DNA from: Conus ventricosus
Lineage: Eukaryota; Mollusca; Gastropoda; Neogastropoda; Conidae
Assembly: GCA_018398815.1 (NCBI GenBank)
Contig: CM031601.1
Location: 33,166,369 to 33,230,368, forward strand
Length of the DNA stretch: 64,000 nucleotides
Direction of reading: 5' to 3'
Position numbers and translations under genes: made by a program. Each line of letters begins with the position of its first letter. The first letter of the stretch is position 1. Positions 34,925 to 45,704 of the stretch are shown here, one piece after another. The notes beneath the pieces are model-generated. The model had not been told where the DNA came from. It did no database searches and was given only the letters and a program-made list of their open reading frames with translations.

Positions 34925-35231
34925 AGATCAATACCACAACCTCTCACATCAGAAGTATACATTGCAACAGTAAACTAAGATGCCACAGACATTCATTTCT
35001 TAAATGTTTTATCTTAATGTTCATGTCAGGTCAAATTATTGCTAAGCAGTGCATTTCTATTAGAAACAAAATGGAGCCAACTTGTTTGTTTACATCAAAG
35101 GAAAACATGTGAGAAATGCTGTGTTGAGATATGTGAATTTTGTAATGATCGACATAATATAGGCTAGAATAATTCATTTTTTTGCTTGCAGACTAATAGG
35201 CATGTTAGGCCATTAAAGTAGATTTTTGTGT

Positions 35232-35278
<47 letters not shown>

Positions 35279-35507
35279 GAGGAGAGAGAGAGAGAGTTCT
35301 AAATGATGTGAATGACCCCATTACAAACTATATCCATAGGTAACTAATTCTGTAACATAAAGTAATTTGAATCATCGTGCACCATTACTAATCTTAGAGT
35401 AGACATGTTTGTACACACAATGAAGACAGAAAATTGTTTTCGATGAAAATTTCAACCAAATGTCCCTGATACATTGGCAAAGGATATTGGCCCACAATCA
35501 AGATACG

Positions 35508-35584
<77 letters not shown>

Positions 35585-35780
35585 CTATCTATCTATCTCC
35601 CCAAAGAGACCTCCAGTTCAGGACATAGTAGTTCATGGCCAGCCAGATTCCAAGAAAGGCAGGTAAAATTTATTGGACCGGCAGAATTTGTTGTAGGAAC
35701 ATTGGAGAGAAAAGGATGCTTAAAACATGACAAATCTATTAACTTAAACAAGATGCAAAGCATATAAACGTACTCCCAGT
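34925..35780. other. AT-rich sequence with (GA)n and (CTAT)n tracts
   Basis: A GA tract lies at about 35236-35297 and a CTAT tract at about 35508-35598. The rest is unique, with no gene recognised. Confidence 0.7.
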
Positions 35781-35794
35781 TTATCCTGAATACG

Positions 35795-36335
35795 CGTGAG
35801 ATATTCCATAAAGAGGAAAAACCGTCTTGGGCTGGTGTAACCGTTAGTAATGGCTATTCTGGTAAACATCGGCCATCGTCTGTGACGTAAAATGAACATA
35901 CTTACAAATGTTCAGAAAGATCGGCCAAGAATTTTCTGAGATTTTCCATAAAGAAGAAAAGAAGAAAACCATTATGGGCCGTTAGTAACGGATATAACGG
36001 TGAACTTAAACATCGGGCATCATTCGTGACCCATAATGAACATACCTACAAATGTTCAGAAATATCGGCCACGTACTTTCTGAGATATTCCACAAAGAAG
36101 AAAAACCGTTACAGGCCGTTACAGCCGTTAGTAACGGCTATAACGGTAAACTAAAACATCGGGCATCATCCGTAACCCATAATGAAGATACCTGCTAATT
36201 TTCACAAAGATCAGCCAAGTACTTTATGAGATATTCCATGAAGAAGAAAAGCGTTACAGGCCGTTACAGCCGTTAGTAACGGCTATAACGGTAAACTAAA
36301 ACATCGGGCATCATCCGTAACCCATAATGAACATA
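35795..36335 (+). repeat. ~130-bp tandem repeat, 4 copies, upstream of the PLE
   Basis: The units contain GAGATATTCCATAAAGAAGA, GGCCGTTAGTAACGG, AACATCGGGCATCATC and CATAATGAACATACC. The last two copies carry the palindrome AGCCGTTAGTAACGGCT. It directly precedes the PLE coding region and may be part of that element's 5' terminal region. Confidence 0.88.
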
Positions 36336-37118
36336 CACACTCCCCACCATCTCACGGATTCGGCCTTCGTTCAAATTCAGAACTGTTTCAGACAAGTTCG
36401 TCAACGACTCTAACGGAAAACGGGAGAGTGTTGGGGTGACCATCAACTGTTGGATACAGGAAAAGAAAGAAAGAGTGAAAGAAGGTGGAACTCAAGAAAG
36501 CCCTGATGAGGAGGAGACCTATGTAAAGAGACCTTGGTACAAGTTAACCACAAAACAGGCTCCTAAGAAGGACGCAGCTTTGGAAGACTTCATTGAAGCC
36601 TGTTCACAACATTTTCTTGCCCCTGCAACAGACGAAGAATTAGGGACAATCTCACCAGTGGCCAACGGAAAGCCATCTCAGAGCTCCGTAATTTGCCTAT
36701 GACCAAAAATGCGGCATGCAGATATGCTGACAAAGCAGGAGTTACAGTGATCACTCCCCTAGACGCTGATGATCAAATTATCCTGAATGAAGTGAATAAC
36801 AGTGACTACTATGACGTAGTTGAAACTAACCCCACAAGGAAACTGTCAGCAAAGTGAACTCCTGGGTAACAAAGTGGAAGAGGGAAGGGCCACTGACTGA
36901 CGATATAGCAGACTTTATAACTCCAAATTCACATGTCCGTCCGGGTCACATCAAACCTCTCGTAAAAACCCACAAACCCAAACCTTTCCCTTATAGAGTT
37001 TTGCTTTCTGGGTCAGGCACTCCTACTCAACCACTGTCTGTTTGTACAGCAAGCTATTGCTCATCTCACCCATTTTCTACCGTATCAGATCACTGATGCA
37101 AAGGAATTTCTGCAGAAG

Positions 37119-37638
37119 GTGGATCTGATCAACGAGCACTACAGCCCCCTGCCCCCGACAGCCACATTTGCTGTCTGTGACGTGGTAGCCCTTTTCCCCA
37201 ATGTGGACAACAACATGGGTATTCCCGCTGTTAAAGAAGCTCTGAGAGAGAATCCCTCACCTTTGGAGGTACCTGAAAGTTGCATTGTTGAGGGTTTAAA
37301 AATTGCCCTCGATAACAATTGCTCAGCGTACACAGATGGGGAGGGAAAGACTGTCTTCGCCAAGCCAAACCATGGTACTGCAATGGGACCCTGCCATGCT
37401 TGTGACTTTGTTGATGTTTTCATGGGCAGCTTAGACAATAAACTCATGCAGGATTGCTCAGTCCCTTTGCTTTCCTCTCTGGCTGAACCTGAACGGCGCA
37501 AAGAGCTTAAATGCCTAGACTGGAGCAGGTATCGAGATGATGGTATCACCATTGTTCCCAACAGTGAGGACCGTGAATCATTCTGCAAACACCTGGATGA
37601 ACTGAATCCGCCAAATATTAAGCGGACAGTAAAATTTG
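37119..37638 (+). pseudogene. PLE reverse transcriptase palm, motifs A-C
   Basis: Continuous frame. Motif A region is FAVCDVVALFPNVDNN, with the catalytic Asp in CDV. Motif B region is NHGTAMGPCHACDFVDVFMG. Motif C is SRYRDDGITIV, with the YRDD box intact. All three catalytic aspartates are present. The frame is cut after RTVKF by the 511-bp repeat pair, which adds a foreign tail up to 37898. Confidence 0.9.
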
Positions 37639-38659
37639 CCTTAACTAGGCTGACCCTGGAGAAAGGTCCAGTGACGGTGAGGAAAGACCCACTGACCACA
37701 GGGAAAGTCCTGTTGACAGTGGGAAAGACTACAACTCTGGATTCTCTCTTGAGGGCACATAAGACCGTATGGCGAAAGCTTGGCTGTGTCTGGAGTGGCA
37801 CTGTCTTCATCTGTCCGTGGGCAGGGGTGGTTGGGTCTGTGGGGTGTGCTCGGCAGCTGGAGGGTGGTGTTTTTCGCCGGTGGGCTCTGCAGTCATGAAA
37901 TACGGGCTGGTACACCCATGGGGATGCTACTTTAAGGCTGTTATGAGCTGCATCCTGTAGTCTAATTTACCTCTGTTCAGGAGCAGTTATGTCCCTTGAT
38001 ATCTTAATGGAGTGTCCTGCGCGTGCCTGTACCCATCGTCAACACAGCGCAGGCCTCCAAGGGTGGTACAGGACTGCTCTAAAGGCAGGTGAAGACAGTG
38101 CTTCTCTGGGTCCTCCCCAGCACCTTCGGGTGTTTCTTTTTCTTCTTTGCCTTAACTAGGCTGACCCTGGAGAAAGGTCCAGTGACGGTGAGGAAAGACC
38201 CACTGACCACAGGGAAAGTCCTGTTGACAGTGGGAAAGACTACAACTCTGGATTCTCTCTTGAGGGCACATAAGACCGTATGGCGAAAGCTTGGCTGTGT
38301 CTGGAGTGGCACTGTCTTCATCTGTCCGTGGGCAGGGGTGGTTGGGTCTGTGGGGTGTGCTCGGCAGCTGGAGGGTGGTGTTTTTCGCCGGTGGGCTCTG
38401 CAGTCATGAAATACGGGCTGGTACACCCATGGGGATGCTACTTTAAGGCTGTTATGAGCTGCATCCTGTAGTCTAATTTACCTCTGTTCAGGAGCAGTTA
38501 TGTCCCTTGATATCTTAATGGAGTGTCCTGCGCGTGCCTGTACCCATCGTCAACACAGCGCAGGCCTCCAAGGGTGGTACAGGACTGCTCTAAAGGCAGG
38601 TGAAGACAGTGCTTCTCTGGGTCCTCCCAGCACCTTCGGGTGTTTCTTTTCTTTCTTTG
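37639..38659 (+). repeat. tandem pair of the 511-bp repeat (copies E1, E2) inserted in PLE
   Basis: E1 is 37639-38149 (511 bp) and E2 is 38150-38659 (510 bp). They are almost identical to each other and to copy A at 7.7 kb. TTTG precedes E1 (37635-37638), lies at the E1/E2 junction, and ends E2 (38656-38659). Removing one TTTG plus both units gives TTT-GAC-AGA-CAG, that is VKF|DRQVQYLD in the PLE frame. This fits an insertion with a 4-bp target duplication, followed or accompanied by tandem duplication. Confidence 0.92.
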
Positions 38660-38892
38660 ACAGACAGGTACAATATCTGGATATGAAACTTTCAATAGTT
38701 GATGGTGTCATAAAGACAGATGTCTTTTCCAAACATTGCCATAGTTACCTTCCAAAGAACAGTTGTCACCCTCCTTCAGTGTTCAAGGGTCTTCTAACAG
38801 GTGTTGGCGCCAGGCTGAGAATGTTATGCAGCGAAGATGACAGACTACCAGAGAGACTCAGAGAGTATGCCAAGAGAGTATGGGATTTTACA

Positions 38893-39243
38893 CACGTAAA
38901 ATCCCATCACCAACTTTCGGAAGAGTAGGCCAGTTTGGCCGTTGGTATGGATGACACGTTACACATAGCATGCACCCTGCGTGAGAAATGGAAAGAATGA
39001 AGGAATTAAGGAAAATGAGTGATCGATATTGAATGATACTGACTGGATGACACGGGAAACGACTGAATGAAGCGCCAGCTGGCAGCTCTTCAGTCGGCAC
39101 TACCCAGGTAGGCAGCCCGTTGTGTAAACGAGTGTGGATTGTAAAGCGCTTAGAGCTTGGCCTCTAGCCGAGAATAGGCGCTATATAAGTATTCATTATT
39201 ATTATATTATTATTATTATATTATTATTATTATTATTTATTAT
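38893..39243 (+). mobile_element. 5'-truncated SINE inserted in the PLE
   Basis: It matches 20853-21183 of the full SINE, including GTAAAGCGCTTAGAGC and GCGCTATATAAGTA, and ends in an (ATT)n tail. It lacks the tRNA head. It is flanked by an 8-bp target-site duplication ATTTTACA (38885-38892 and 39244-39251). Removing it restores the PLE reading frame (VWDFT|IAGWKFEAALEQ). Confidence 0.93.
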
Positions 39244-39642
39244 ATTTTACAATCGCTGGTTGGAAATTTGAGGCAGCACTTGAACAACTCAAAAGGGAGC
39301 TAACAGAGACCGGGGAATTCTCATCAAGCAAGAGAGACAACCCAAACCCAAGAAAATGGCTTGGGTCACCCAGTATGACCCAAGGTTATCATCTAAAAGA
39401 CAAATTATTAAACAAAATTTACGCATCCTGTATTCCAATCCCAAAAACAGGACCATTTTCCCTGAAGAAACGCTCATTGGTGCTGATAGGAGAAGACGCA
39501 ACTTGGCAGAAATGTACAAACCTACAGTATCACGTCGCCATCCTCTCCATGGACCCATGAACAGACCTGGATTTTTTGTATGCTGTGCCCGCCGATGTGA
39601 CCTTTGTGCACATTCCAGTGACCTGATTGGACTAAGAAGCCC

Positions 39643-40032
39643 ATGGGATGGCGCTACTGGCCCATCAGACAGCACCTCACCTGTTCGACAAAAAATACCA
39701 TCTACGTCATCAGATGTCAGAACCACCCAGACTCATGGTATGTTGGGCCCACCAAGGACCTCAAAAGAAGGTGGGCCAATCACAAATCAGACTGCAACAA
39801 GAAAATGGCCCAGCGATGTGGGGTTGCCAGACACCTCGCCCAGACTGAGCACCCTGAAGATAAGGCTCTGCCCTTTCTTTCCATCCATCCCATCGAACAA
39901 GTTGCATCTGAAGACAAACTCCTAGACAGAGAGACTTACTGGCAGGCCAATATGGGGACTGTCTTTAAGGGTCTCAACTCCAGTACAGAACTCAACAGCA
40001 TGCACAGAATGAGAAACAGGATTCTGTATTAG
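39643..40032 (+). pseudogene. PLE C-terminal GIY-YIG endonuclease domain
   Basis: The translation contains STKNTIYVIRCQNHPDSWYV then GPTKDLKRRWANHKSD. The IYV...WYVG pair fits the GIY-YIG motif as found in PLEs, with a conserved Arg in DLKRRW, a His in ANHK, and a late Glu in LDRETYWQANMGTVF that could be the metal ligand. The domain is complete and ends at a TAG stop after NRILY. It is out of frame with the preceding cysteine block by a small indel near 39650. Confidence 0.88.
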
Positions 40033-40034
40033 AA

Positions 40035-40290
40035 TGGTACAGTGATAGGTGGACTCCATAGAGTGCAGTGGAAGGTGGGGTATTCAGGGTGCAGTGGAAG
40101 GTGGACTCTTCGGGGTGCAGTGAAAAGGTGGACTCTGCAGTATGCAGTGAAGCGTGGACTCTACAATGTGCAGTGGAAGGTGGACTCTGCAGGGTGAAGT
40201 GAATGGTGGACTCTGCAGGGTACAGTGGAGGGTGGACTCTGCAGGGTGCTGTGGAAGGTGGACTCTGCAAGATGTGGTGAGGGATGGGTA
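40035..40290 (+). repeat. ~32-bp minisatellite, 8 copies, just after the PLE stop
   Basis: The units contain GTGCAGTGGAAGGTGGACTC then TGCAGG. Copies vary at several sites. Confidence 0.92.
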
Positions 40291-40329
40291 CAGGGTGTGG
40301 TGAAAGGTGAAACTACAGTAAAAAAGAAA

Positions 40330-40460
40330 ATGTGACGTCGTTTTTAAATTGATGTAGTGTACTATGACGTCAATAGTATTGATGTCATCGCTGCTAAGGA
40401 GATGTAGTTGCATAGGTTCCTGAAGAAGCCTTTTGGCGAAAGCTTGAATTAAAAAATATT
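40330..40460 (+). ncRNA. hammerhead-like motif in the PLE 3' region
   Basis: The sequence CTGAAGA AGCC TTTT GGC GAAA (40420-40442) has the two core boxes of a hammerhead ribozyme, CUGANGA and GAAA, separated by a short GCC/GGC hairpin with one extra A. PLE terminal repeats are known to carry hammerhead motifs. Stems I and III and a cleavage site are not obvious here, so activity is doubtful. Confidence 0.35.
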
Positions 40461-40464
40461 TTTC

Positions 40465-40471
<7 letters not shown>

Positions 40472-40528
<57 letters not shown>

Positions 40529-40534
40529 ATAATA
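40472..40534 (+). repeat. (TA)n microsatellite
   Basis: A TA tract with three AAT/TTA phase changes, lying at the probable 3' end of the PLE insertion. Confidence 0.95.
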
Positions 40535-41275
40535 TGGAAAATCAAGAGGAATTCCGATGAACTATGCATTAAATTACCATGAAAAGAAGGAAGTCACACA
40601 GTCACATAAATGTTGGTTGTTTCAGCATTTTGATGACTCGCCCTGACAGAAATCAAACGGGAAAGGAAAATGGCGCCGCTGTGAATAGAACATGATAGTA
40701 ACAATGAACAAGAGAAGATAAGTTCATAAACCGATTTAAATCTAAGAAAGGAGTGATGCTAGCATTATGCAAATCAAAAAGGAAACGGCAGAACTGCTGG
40801 GATAAATGGTACAGTTGTGAAAAGACGATGAACGAAGGGACTGATTAGTATATCAATCTACCAAGTGTACAATGTGCATGATCCTTTCTGGGCTTCTGAG
40901 ATCTTGGAGTACCTTTAGCTTTCCGCGGAAACACACGGTGCGATTATATGTAGGTGGAAGAGTATGTGTAGGTCTGTGTGTACGTGGACTTGTCGGACAA
41001 ATCTCACTGCAGTTCCAGTCCCCAGACTTTCTGAAGGCTGGATGTCGATCGGTCCTTGAAGCCGACTAACACACACTTGAGTGACCAAGTTCCACCAACA
41101 GCCCCCGGTCCCACCCTAACTTCCCAATCTCCATCCGGTCAAGGCTATGGACTGTCTGACGTCACTCCGGACAATCGTCAGCGAGTGGTCAGGCCATGTA
41201 GACATTCTTCTATAACCTTGCACCTGGCACGTATTTCAGTCTGCTACAACCTTTCATCTTTTTCTTTTTAACTTC
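40535..41275. other. unique sequence
   Basis: No gene or repeat recognised. Confidence 0.55.
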
Positions 41276-41277
41276 GC

Positions 41278-42245
41278 CTGAGAAGATTTTCACTGCCTCA
41301 TGGATTTTCAGTTTTTTTTTAAAAATTGTCTCATAGCCCTTCGCCCTTCAAATTTTAATTTGTCCTCCAGAATTTGGACATTTTGAATATTTCAGCGTCT
41401 TCTTCGCCCTTGAAGATTTTTATTGTCTCAGCTTTTCACCTTTTCGATTTTTTAAAGTGTCTGTTAGCCTTTAGCCTTTGAAGATGTTTCTTGTCTGATA
41501 GCTTTTCACCTATTCGATTTTTTTATTCTGTCATAGTCCTCCACCTATTGGATTGTTTTAATTGTCTCATAGCTCTTACTATTTGGGCTTTAAAAAATTG
41601 TTTCACTGCCCTTACTATTTAAAAAAAATTGTCCTGTTGTCCTTCACCTTTTGGATTCTTTTTAAAATTCTCACTTAGTTTTTGAAAGTTCTTTTGTTGT
41701 CCTATAATCCTCCGCCGTTTGAACTTTTGATTGTCGCAAAACCCTTACTTTTTGGAGGATTTTCATTGTCTCATAAGTTCTTAACTTTGGGAGTTTTTCA
41801 GTGTCTTGCAACCTTCTACTTTGGGGAGTGTTTTCCCATTGTCTTGCAACCTTCTACTTTGGGGAGTGTTTTCCCATTGTCTTGCAACCTTCTACTTTGG
41901 GGAGCGTTTTCCCATTGTCTTGTAACCTTTCACTTTGGGGAGTTTTTCATTGTCTTGCAACCTTTCACTTTGGGGAGTTTTTCATTGTCTTGCAACCTTT
42001 CACTATGGGGAGTGTTTTCCCGTTGTCTTGCAACCTTTCACTTTGAGGAGTTTTTCATTGTATTGTAAACTTTCACCTTTTTAATTGAATTTTCATCGAC
42101 TTGTAACCTTTCACTTTGGGCAGGTTTGACTGTCTTGTAGCCTTGCACTTTCGGGAGGTTTTAATTGTTTTGTAACCTTCCTTTCAGAAAGTTTTTTCCA
42201 TTGTCTTTTAACGTTTCACTTTTGGGAGCTTTTCTTTCTAATCTT
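41278..42245 (+). repeat. T-rich 35-50-bp tandem units, about 20 copies
   Basis: The left part has TTTTTATTGTCTCATAG with CCTTTCACC words and is strongly decayed. The right part (41.79-42.08 kb) is regular: CTTGCAACCTTCTACTTTGG then GGAGTGTTTTCCCATTGT (38 bp) alternates with a 35-bp form. Confidence 0.92.
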
Positions 42246-43185
42246 TCTATCAGGGGAGTTTTTCGTTTCACTGGGATTGTAGGCAATTGGCTCGGAGTAT
42301 TTGCTGACCAGCGTTATTTCACCTTCTTTCATTTCTTGTTGATTTTCTGCCCGCTGTCTTCCACCTGTTAAACCCCCTTCGCTCTGAAGACAGACCAAGA
42401 TTACACATACCTAATCGAATGCAAAATACTTATCTTTCAAATGTATATCCCTCCCCAAGCGTTGCGAACATAGTAGAAGCAACACGCCTGCAGTCTCTGG
42501 CATTTGTAACGGCGTCTGCTGAATCGAGGATGGAATGATATGAAAGTTTATCTGGATGCAGTTTTTGCGTAAAAGGGAACATTTTCAGACAGTGTTTGCT
42601 TATGTTACTTTGCTCATTAAATTATTCTAAGGAAGCTGCTTGCCATTTGTATTCTGTTTGCTTGAGGGTCATGCATCCGAAATCCTCTTTCATTACCCAT
42701 TATTTCTCGTCTGTCTTCCCCTTTTCCACACGGTGCAGCTACCTCCGTCACTGCTTAAAATACTGCTGACTGTTGTTGCTGTGACTACTACGTCAGCTCA
42801 TGCATCATCATCACCACGACCCCCATCGGTGGTGAAGCTGCAGCTACTCCCTACTACCAGTGCGTTGCCATCACCATCACTGCTTTCACTGCAGTTGACT
42901 GCTTCTGCTGTGACACCACCACTGCAACCATTACATTACCACCACTACAACTACCACATGATCACCACTGTGATTACTATACCACCATTGTTAACTACCA
43001 CATCATCACCACTGCAGCTACTGCAGCACCACCAAATCTGTGAACAGATGGATCGATCTTCATATGATGTCTACGTTAGTCAGAAAACTGGTGCCTACAT
43101 AATTCTAATGAATGTACGTCTGAAAGCAAGCAGTCTAATGACTACAATGTTTATAATAATAAAAATAATTTAGTCTGAAAAGAGC
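42246..43185. other. unassigned; CAC/ACT-rich stretch at 42780-43030
   Basis: An open frame crosses 42640-43173, but its composition follows ACCACCACT-like cryptic repeats and it has no domain. Confidence 0.55.
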
Positions 43186-43189
43186 ATTC

Positions 43190-44705
43190 GGAACTCATGG
43201 TATGTCTGTAAATGAGAAAAAGCCTGGTGACCTCATGGTATGTCTGTAAAATTTAATGAGAAAACAGTCTGGTGAACTCATGGTATGTCTGTAAATCTGT
43301 TAACGGTCTGGTGACTTCATGGTATGTCTGTATGTCTGGAAACAGCCTGGTGACTTCATGGTATGTCTGTATGTCTGAAAACAGCCTGTCGCGACTTCAT
43401 GGTCTGTCTGTAAATCTGAAAACAGCCTAGCATGACTTCATGGTATGTCTGTAAATCTAAAACCAGCCTGTCGTGACTTCATGGTAAGTCTGTCAGTCTG
43501 AAAACAGCATGTTGTGACTTCACGGTTTATCTGTCAGTCTGAAAACAGCCTGGTTACTTCACGGTGTGTCTGTAAATCTGAAAACAGCCTGGTGACTTCA
43601 TGGCATGTTTGTAAGTCTGAAAACAGCTTGGTGACGTCATGGTATGTCTGCATGTCTGAAAAGAGCCTGGTGACTTCATGGTAGGTCTGTTAGTCTGAAA
43701 AGAGCCTGGTGACTTCATGACATGTCTGTATGTCTGATAACAACCTGGTGACTTCATAGTATGTCTGCTAGTCTGAAAAGAGCCTGGTGACTTCATGGCA
43801 TGTCTGCTAGTCTTGAAAGAGCCTGGTGACTTCATGGCATGTCTGCTAGTCTGAAAAGAGCCTGGTGACTTCCTGACATGTTTGTATGTCTGAAAAGAGC
43901 CTGGTGACTTCATGGTATGTATGTATGTCTGAAAACAGCCTGGTGACTTCATGATATGTCTGTATGTCTGAAAAGAGCCTGGTGACTTCATGGTATGTCT
44001 GTCAGTCTGAAAAGAGCCTGATGACTTCATGATATGTCTGTATGTCTGAAAACAGCTTGGTGACTTCATGGTATGTCTGTGTGTCTGAAAACAGCCTGAT
44101 GACTTCATGATATGTCTGTATGTCTGAAAACAGCCCGGTGACTTCATGGTATGTCTGCATGTCTGAAAACAGCTTGGTGACTTCATGGTATGTCTGTATG
44201 TCTGAAAACAGCCTGGTGACTTCATGGTATGTCTGTCAGTCTGAAAACAGCCTGGTGACTTCATGGTATGTCTGCATGCCTGAAAACCGCTTGGTGACTT
44301 CATGGTATGTCTGTATGTCTGAAACCAGCCTGGTGATTTCATGGTATGTCTGTCAGTCTGAAAACAGCCTGGTGACTTCATGGTATGTCTGTCAGTCTGA
44401 AAACAGGCTGGTGACTTCATGGTATGTCTGTCAGTCTGAAAACAGCCTGGTGAATTCATGGTATGTCTGTATGTCTGAAAACAGCTTGGTGACTTCATGG
44501 TATGTCTGTATGTCTGAAAACAGCTTGGTGACTTCATGGTCTGTGTGTATGTCTGAAAAGAGCCTGGTGACGTCATGGTATGTCTGTATGACTGAAAACA
44601 GCTTGGTGACTTCATGGTATGTCTGTATGTCTGAAAAAAGCCTGGTGACTTCATGGTATGTCTGTATGCCTAAAAACAGCTGGTGACTTCATGGCGTGTC
44701 TGTAA
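43190..44705 (+). repeat. 39-bp minisatellite, about 38 copies
   Basis: The unit is GACTTCATGGTATGTCTGTA then TGTCTGAAAACAGCCTGGT. The 39-bp period keeps one frame open for more than 360 codons on the minus strand, but the product is a 13-residue repeat and there is no sign of a gene. Confidence 0.96.
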
Positions 44706-44734
44706 AAGGGGAAAAGGAGGATTCAGCATTGGAT

Positions 44735-45035
44735 GGACAACATTATAGTAAAAGGGAGAGAGTGGTCAACATGTAGTAAAAGAAATAGAGTCAGCATTGA
44801 ATGGGCAACATGTAATAAAAGGGAGAGAGTCAGCATTGAATGGGCAACATGTAATAAAAGAGAGTCAGCATTGAATGGGCAACATGTAATAAAAGGAAGA
44901 GAGTCAGCATTGAATGGGCAACATGTAATAAAAGAAAGAGAGGAAGATTCAACATGGAATGGGCAACATGTAGTAAAATAGAGAGTGTCATGAAATAGAC
45001 AGCATGTAGTGAAAGGGAGAGGGGAGGATTCAGAC
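44735..45035 (+). repeat. ~36-bp tandem repeat, about 8 copies
   Basis: The units contain GAGAGTCAGCATTGAATGGG then CAACATGTAATAAAAG. Confidence 0.92.
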
Positions 45036-45545
45036 CAGCGCTCTTAATGTAGCGAGGGGGCGCGCTTTTGACGCTTTGTCGCCATAAAACCTTCATCAAA
45101 GTTAGCCATAAATGTAAGCAGGTTCATTCACATATTTTACACATCGCATCAATGGGAAACAATAATTAATTTTGATGATAGTAATAATGACACAGTTAAA
45201 TGTACCAGACAGAAATGTCGCAACCCGCGTGCCGCTCACTGCACCAAAAAGGAAAGACTAGCACCCAGACCATCACTCTCAGTGTAGTGCAAGGGAGAGA
45301 CGAGCAGTCAGACCCCCCTCCCCTCCCCACCGAAACGGGAAGACTCAGCACCCATTTTATCAGCCCAGATTCAGTTGAAGGAAACAGATTAACACCCAGA
45401 ATATCATTTCCAATGTAAGAAAGAGGCGTAGGGGTGGAGGTATGAGAAAGGAGGCGGTGAGAAGGGAAGGCTGGGGGTGGGGGGGGGGGGGGGGGAGGGG
45501 AAGGGGTAGGAGTAGACTAGCATTCACACCCAGACTTCAGATGTA
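45036..45545. other. unassigned, with a G-rich stretch at 45472-45505
   Basis: No gene recognised. GGGGGTGGGG and a G run are present. Confidence 0.55.
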
Positions 45546-45560
45546 ATGAATAAGAAAGAA

Positions 45561-45695
45561 CACGTGGGTCTGATGTCCTAGACTTCACACGGTCACGTGG
45601 GTCTGACGTCCTGGACGTCACACGGTCACGTGAGTCTGACGTCCTGGACGTCACACAGTCACGTGGGTCTGACGTCCTGGACGTCACACGGTCAT
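45561..45695 (+). repeat. ~33-bp repeat, 4 copies, E-box plus GACGTC palindromes
   Basis: The units contain GGTCACGTGGGTCTGACGTC then CTGGACGTCACAC. Each has a CACGTG E-box and up to two GACGTC palindromes. Confidence 0.93.
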
Positions 45696-45704
45696 GGAGG
45701 ATGC

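Larger units (their letters stand above)
36336..40032 (+). pseudogene. Penelope-like retroelement (PLE), broken pol with RT and GIY-YIG
   Basis: PLEs encode one protein with a reverse transcriptase related to telomerase and usually a C-terminal GIY-YIG endonuclease. In order, with frameshifts near 36650, 36840, 37040, 39330 and 39650: an N-terminal segment (36436-36702); the PLE-type block ACRYADKAGVTVITPLDADD (about 36710-36770); IKPLVKTHKPKPFPYR (about 36950-37000, like the conserved lpKtHKp segment); the RT palm (37119-37638); QVQYLDMKLSIVDGVIKTDV (after 38660); a connector; a CCARRCDLC cysteine block (about 39575-39610); and the endonuclease. Two insertions split it: a 511-bp repeat pair at 37639-38659 and a truncated SINE at 38893-39243. 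Skipping each one rejoins the same frame. Despite the breaks the domains are well preserved, so inactivation is fairly recent. The subfamily is not assigned. Confidence 0.9.

Noticed and set aside
37639..38659. The 511-bp pair as a spliceable intron (introner-like), because E2 is followed by TTTGACAG
   Set aside because: No donor at the left edge keeps the frame. The best donor-like site (ACA|GTAAAA) gives the wrong frame, while simple excision at TTTG restores it exactly.
42640..43173. 177-codon open frame, plus strand
   Set aside because: Its composition follows CAC/ACT cryptic repeats, and there is no domain, conserved motif or splice context.
43554..44654. 366-codon open frame on the minus strand
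   Set aside because: It arises from the 39-bp tandem repeat, whose period is a multiple of three, and gives only a 13-residue repeat.
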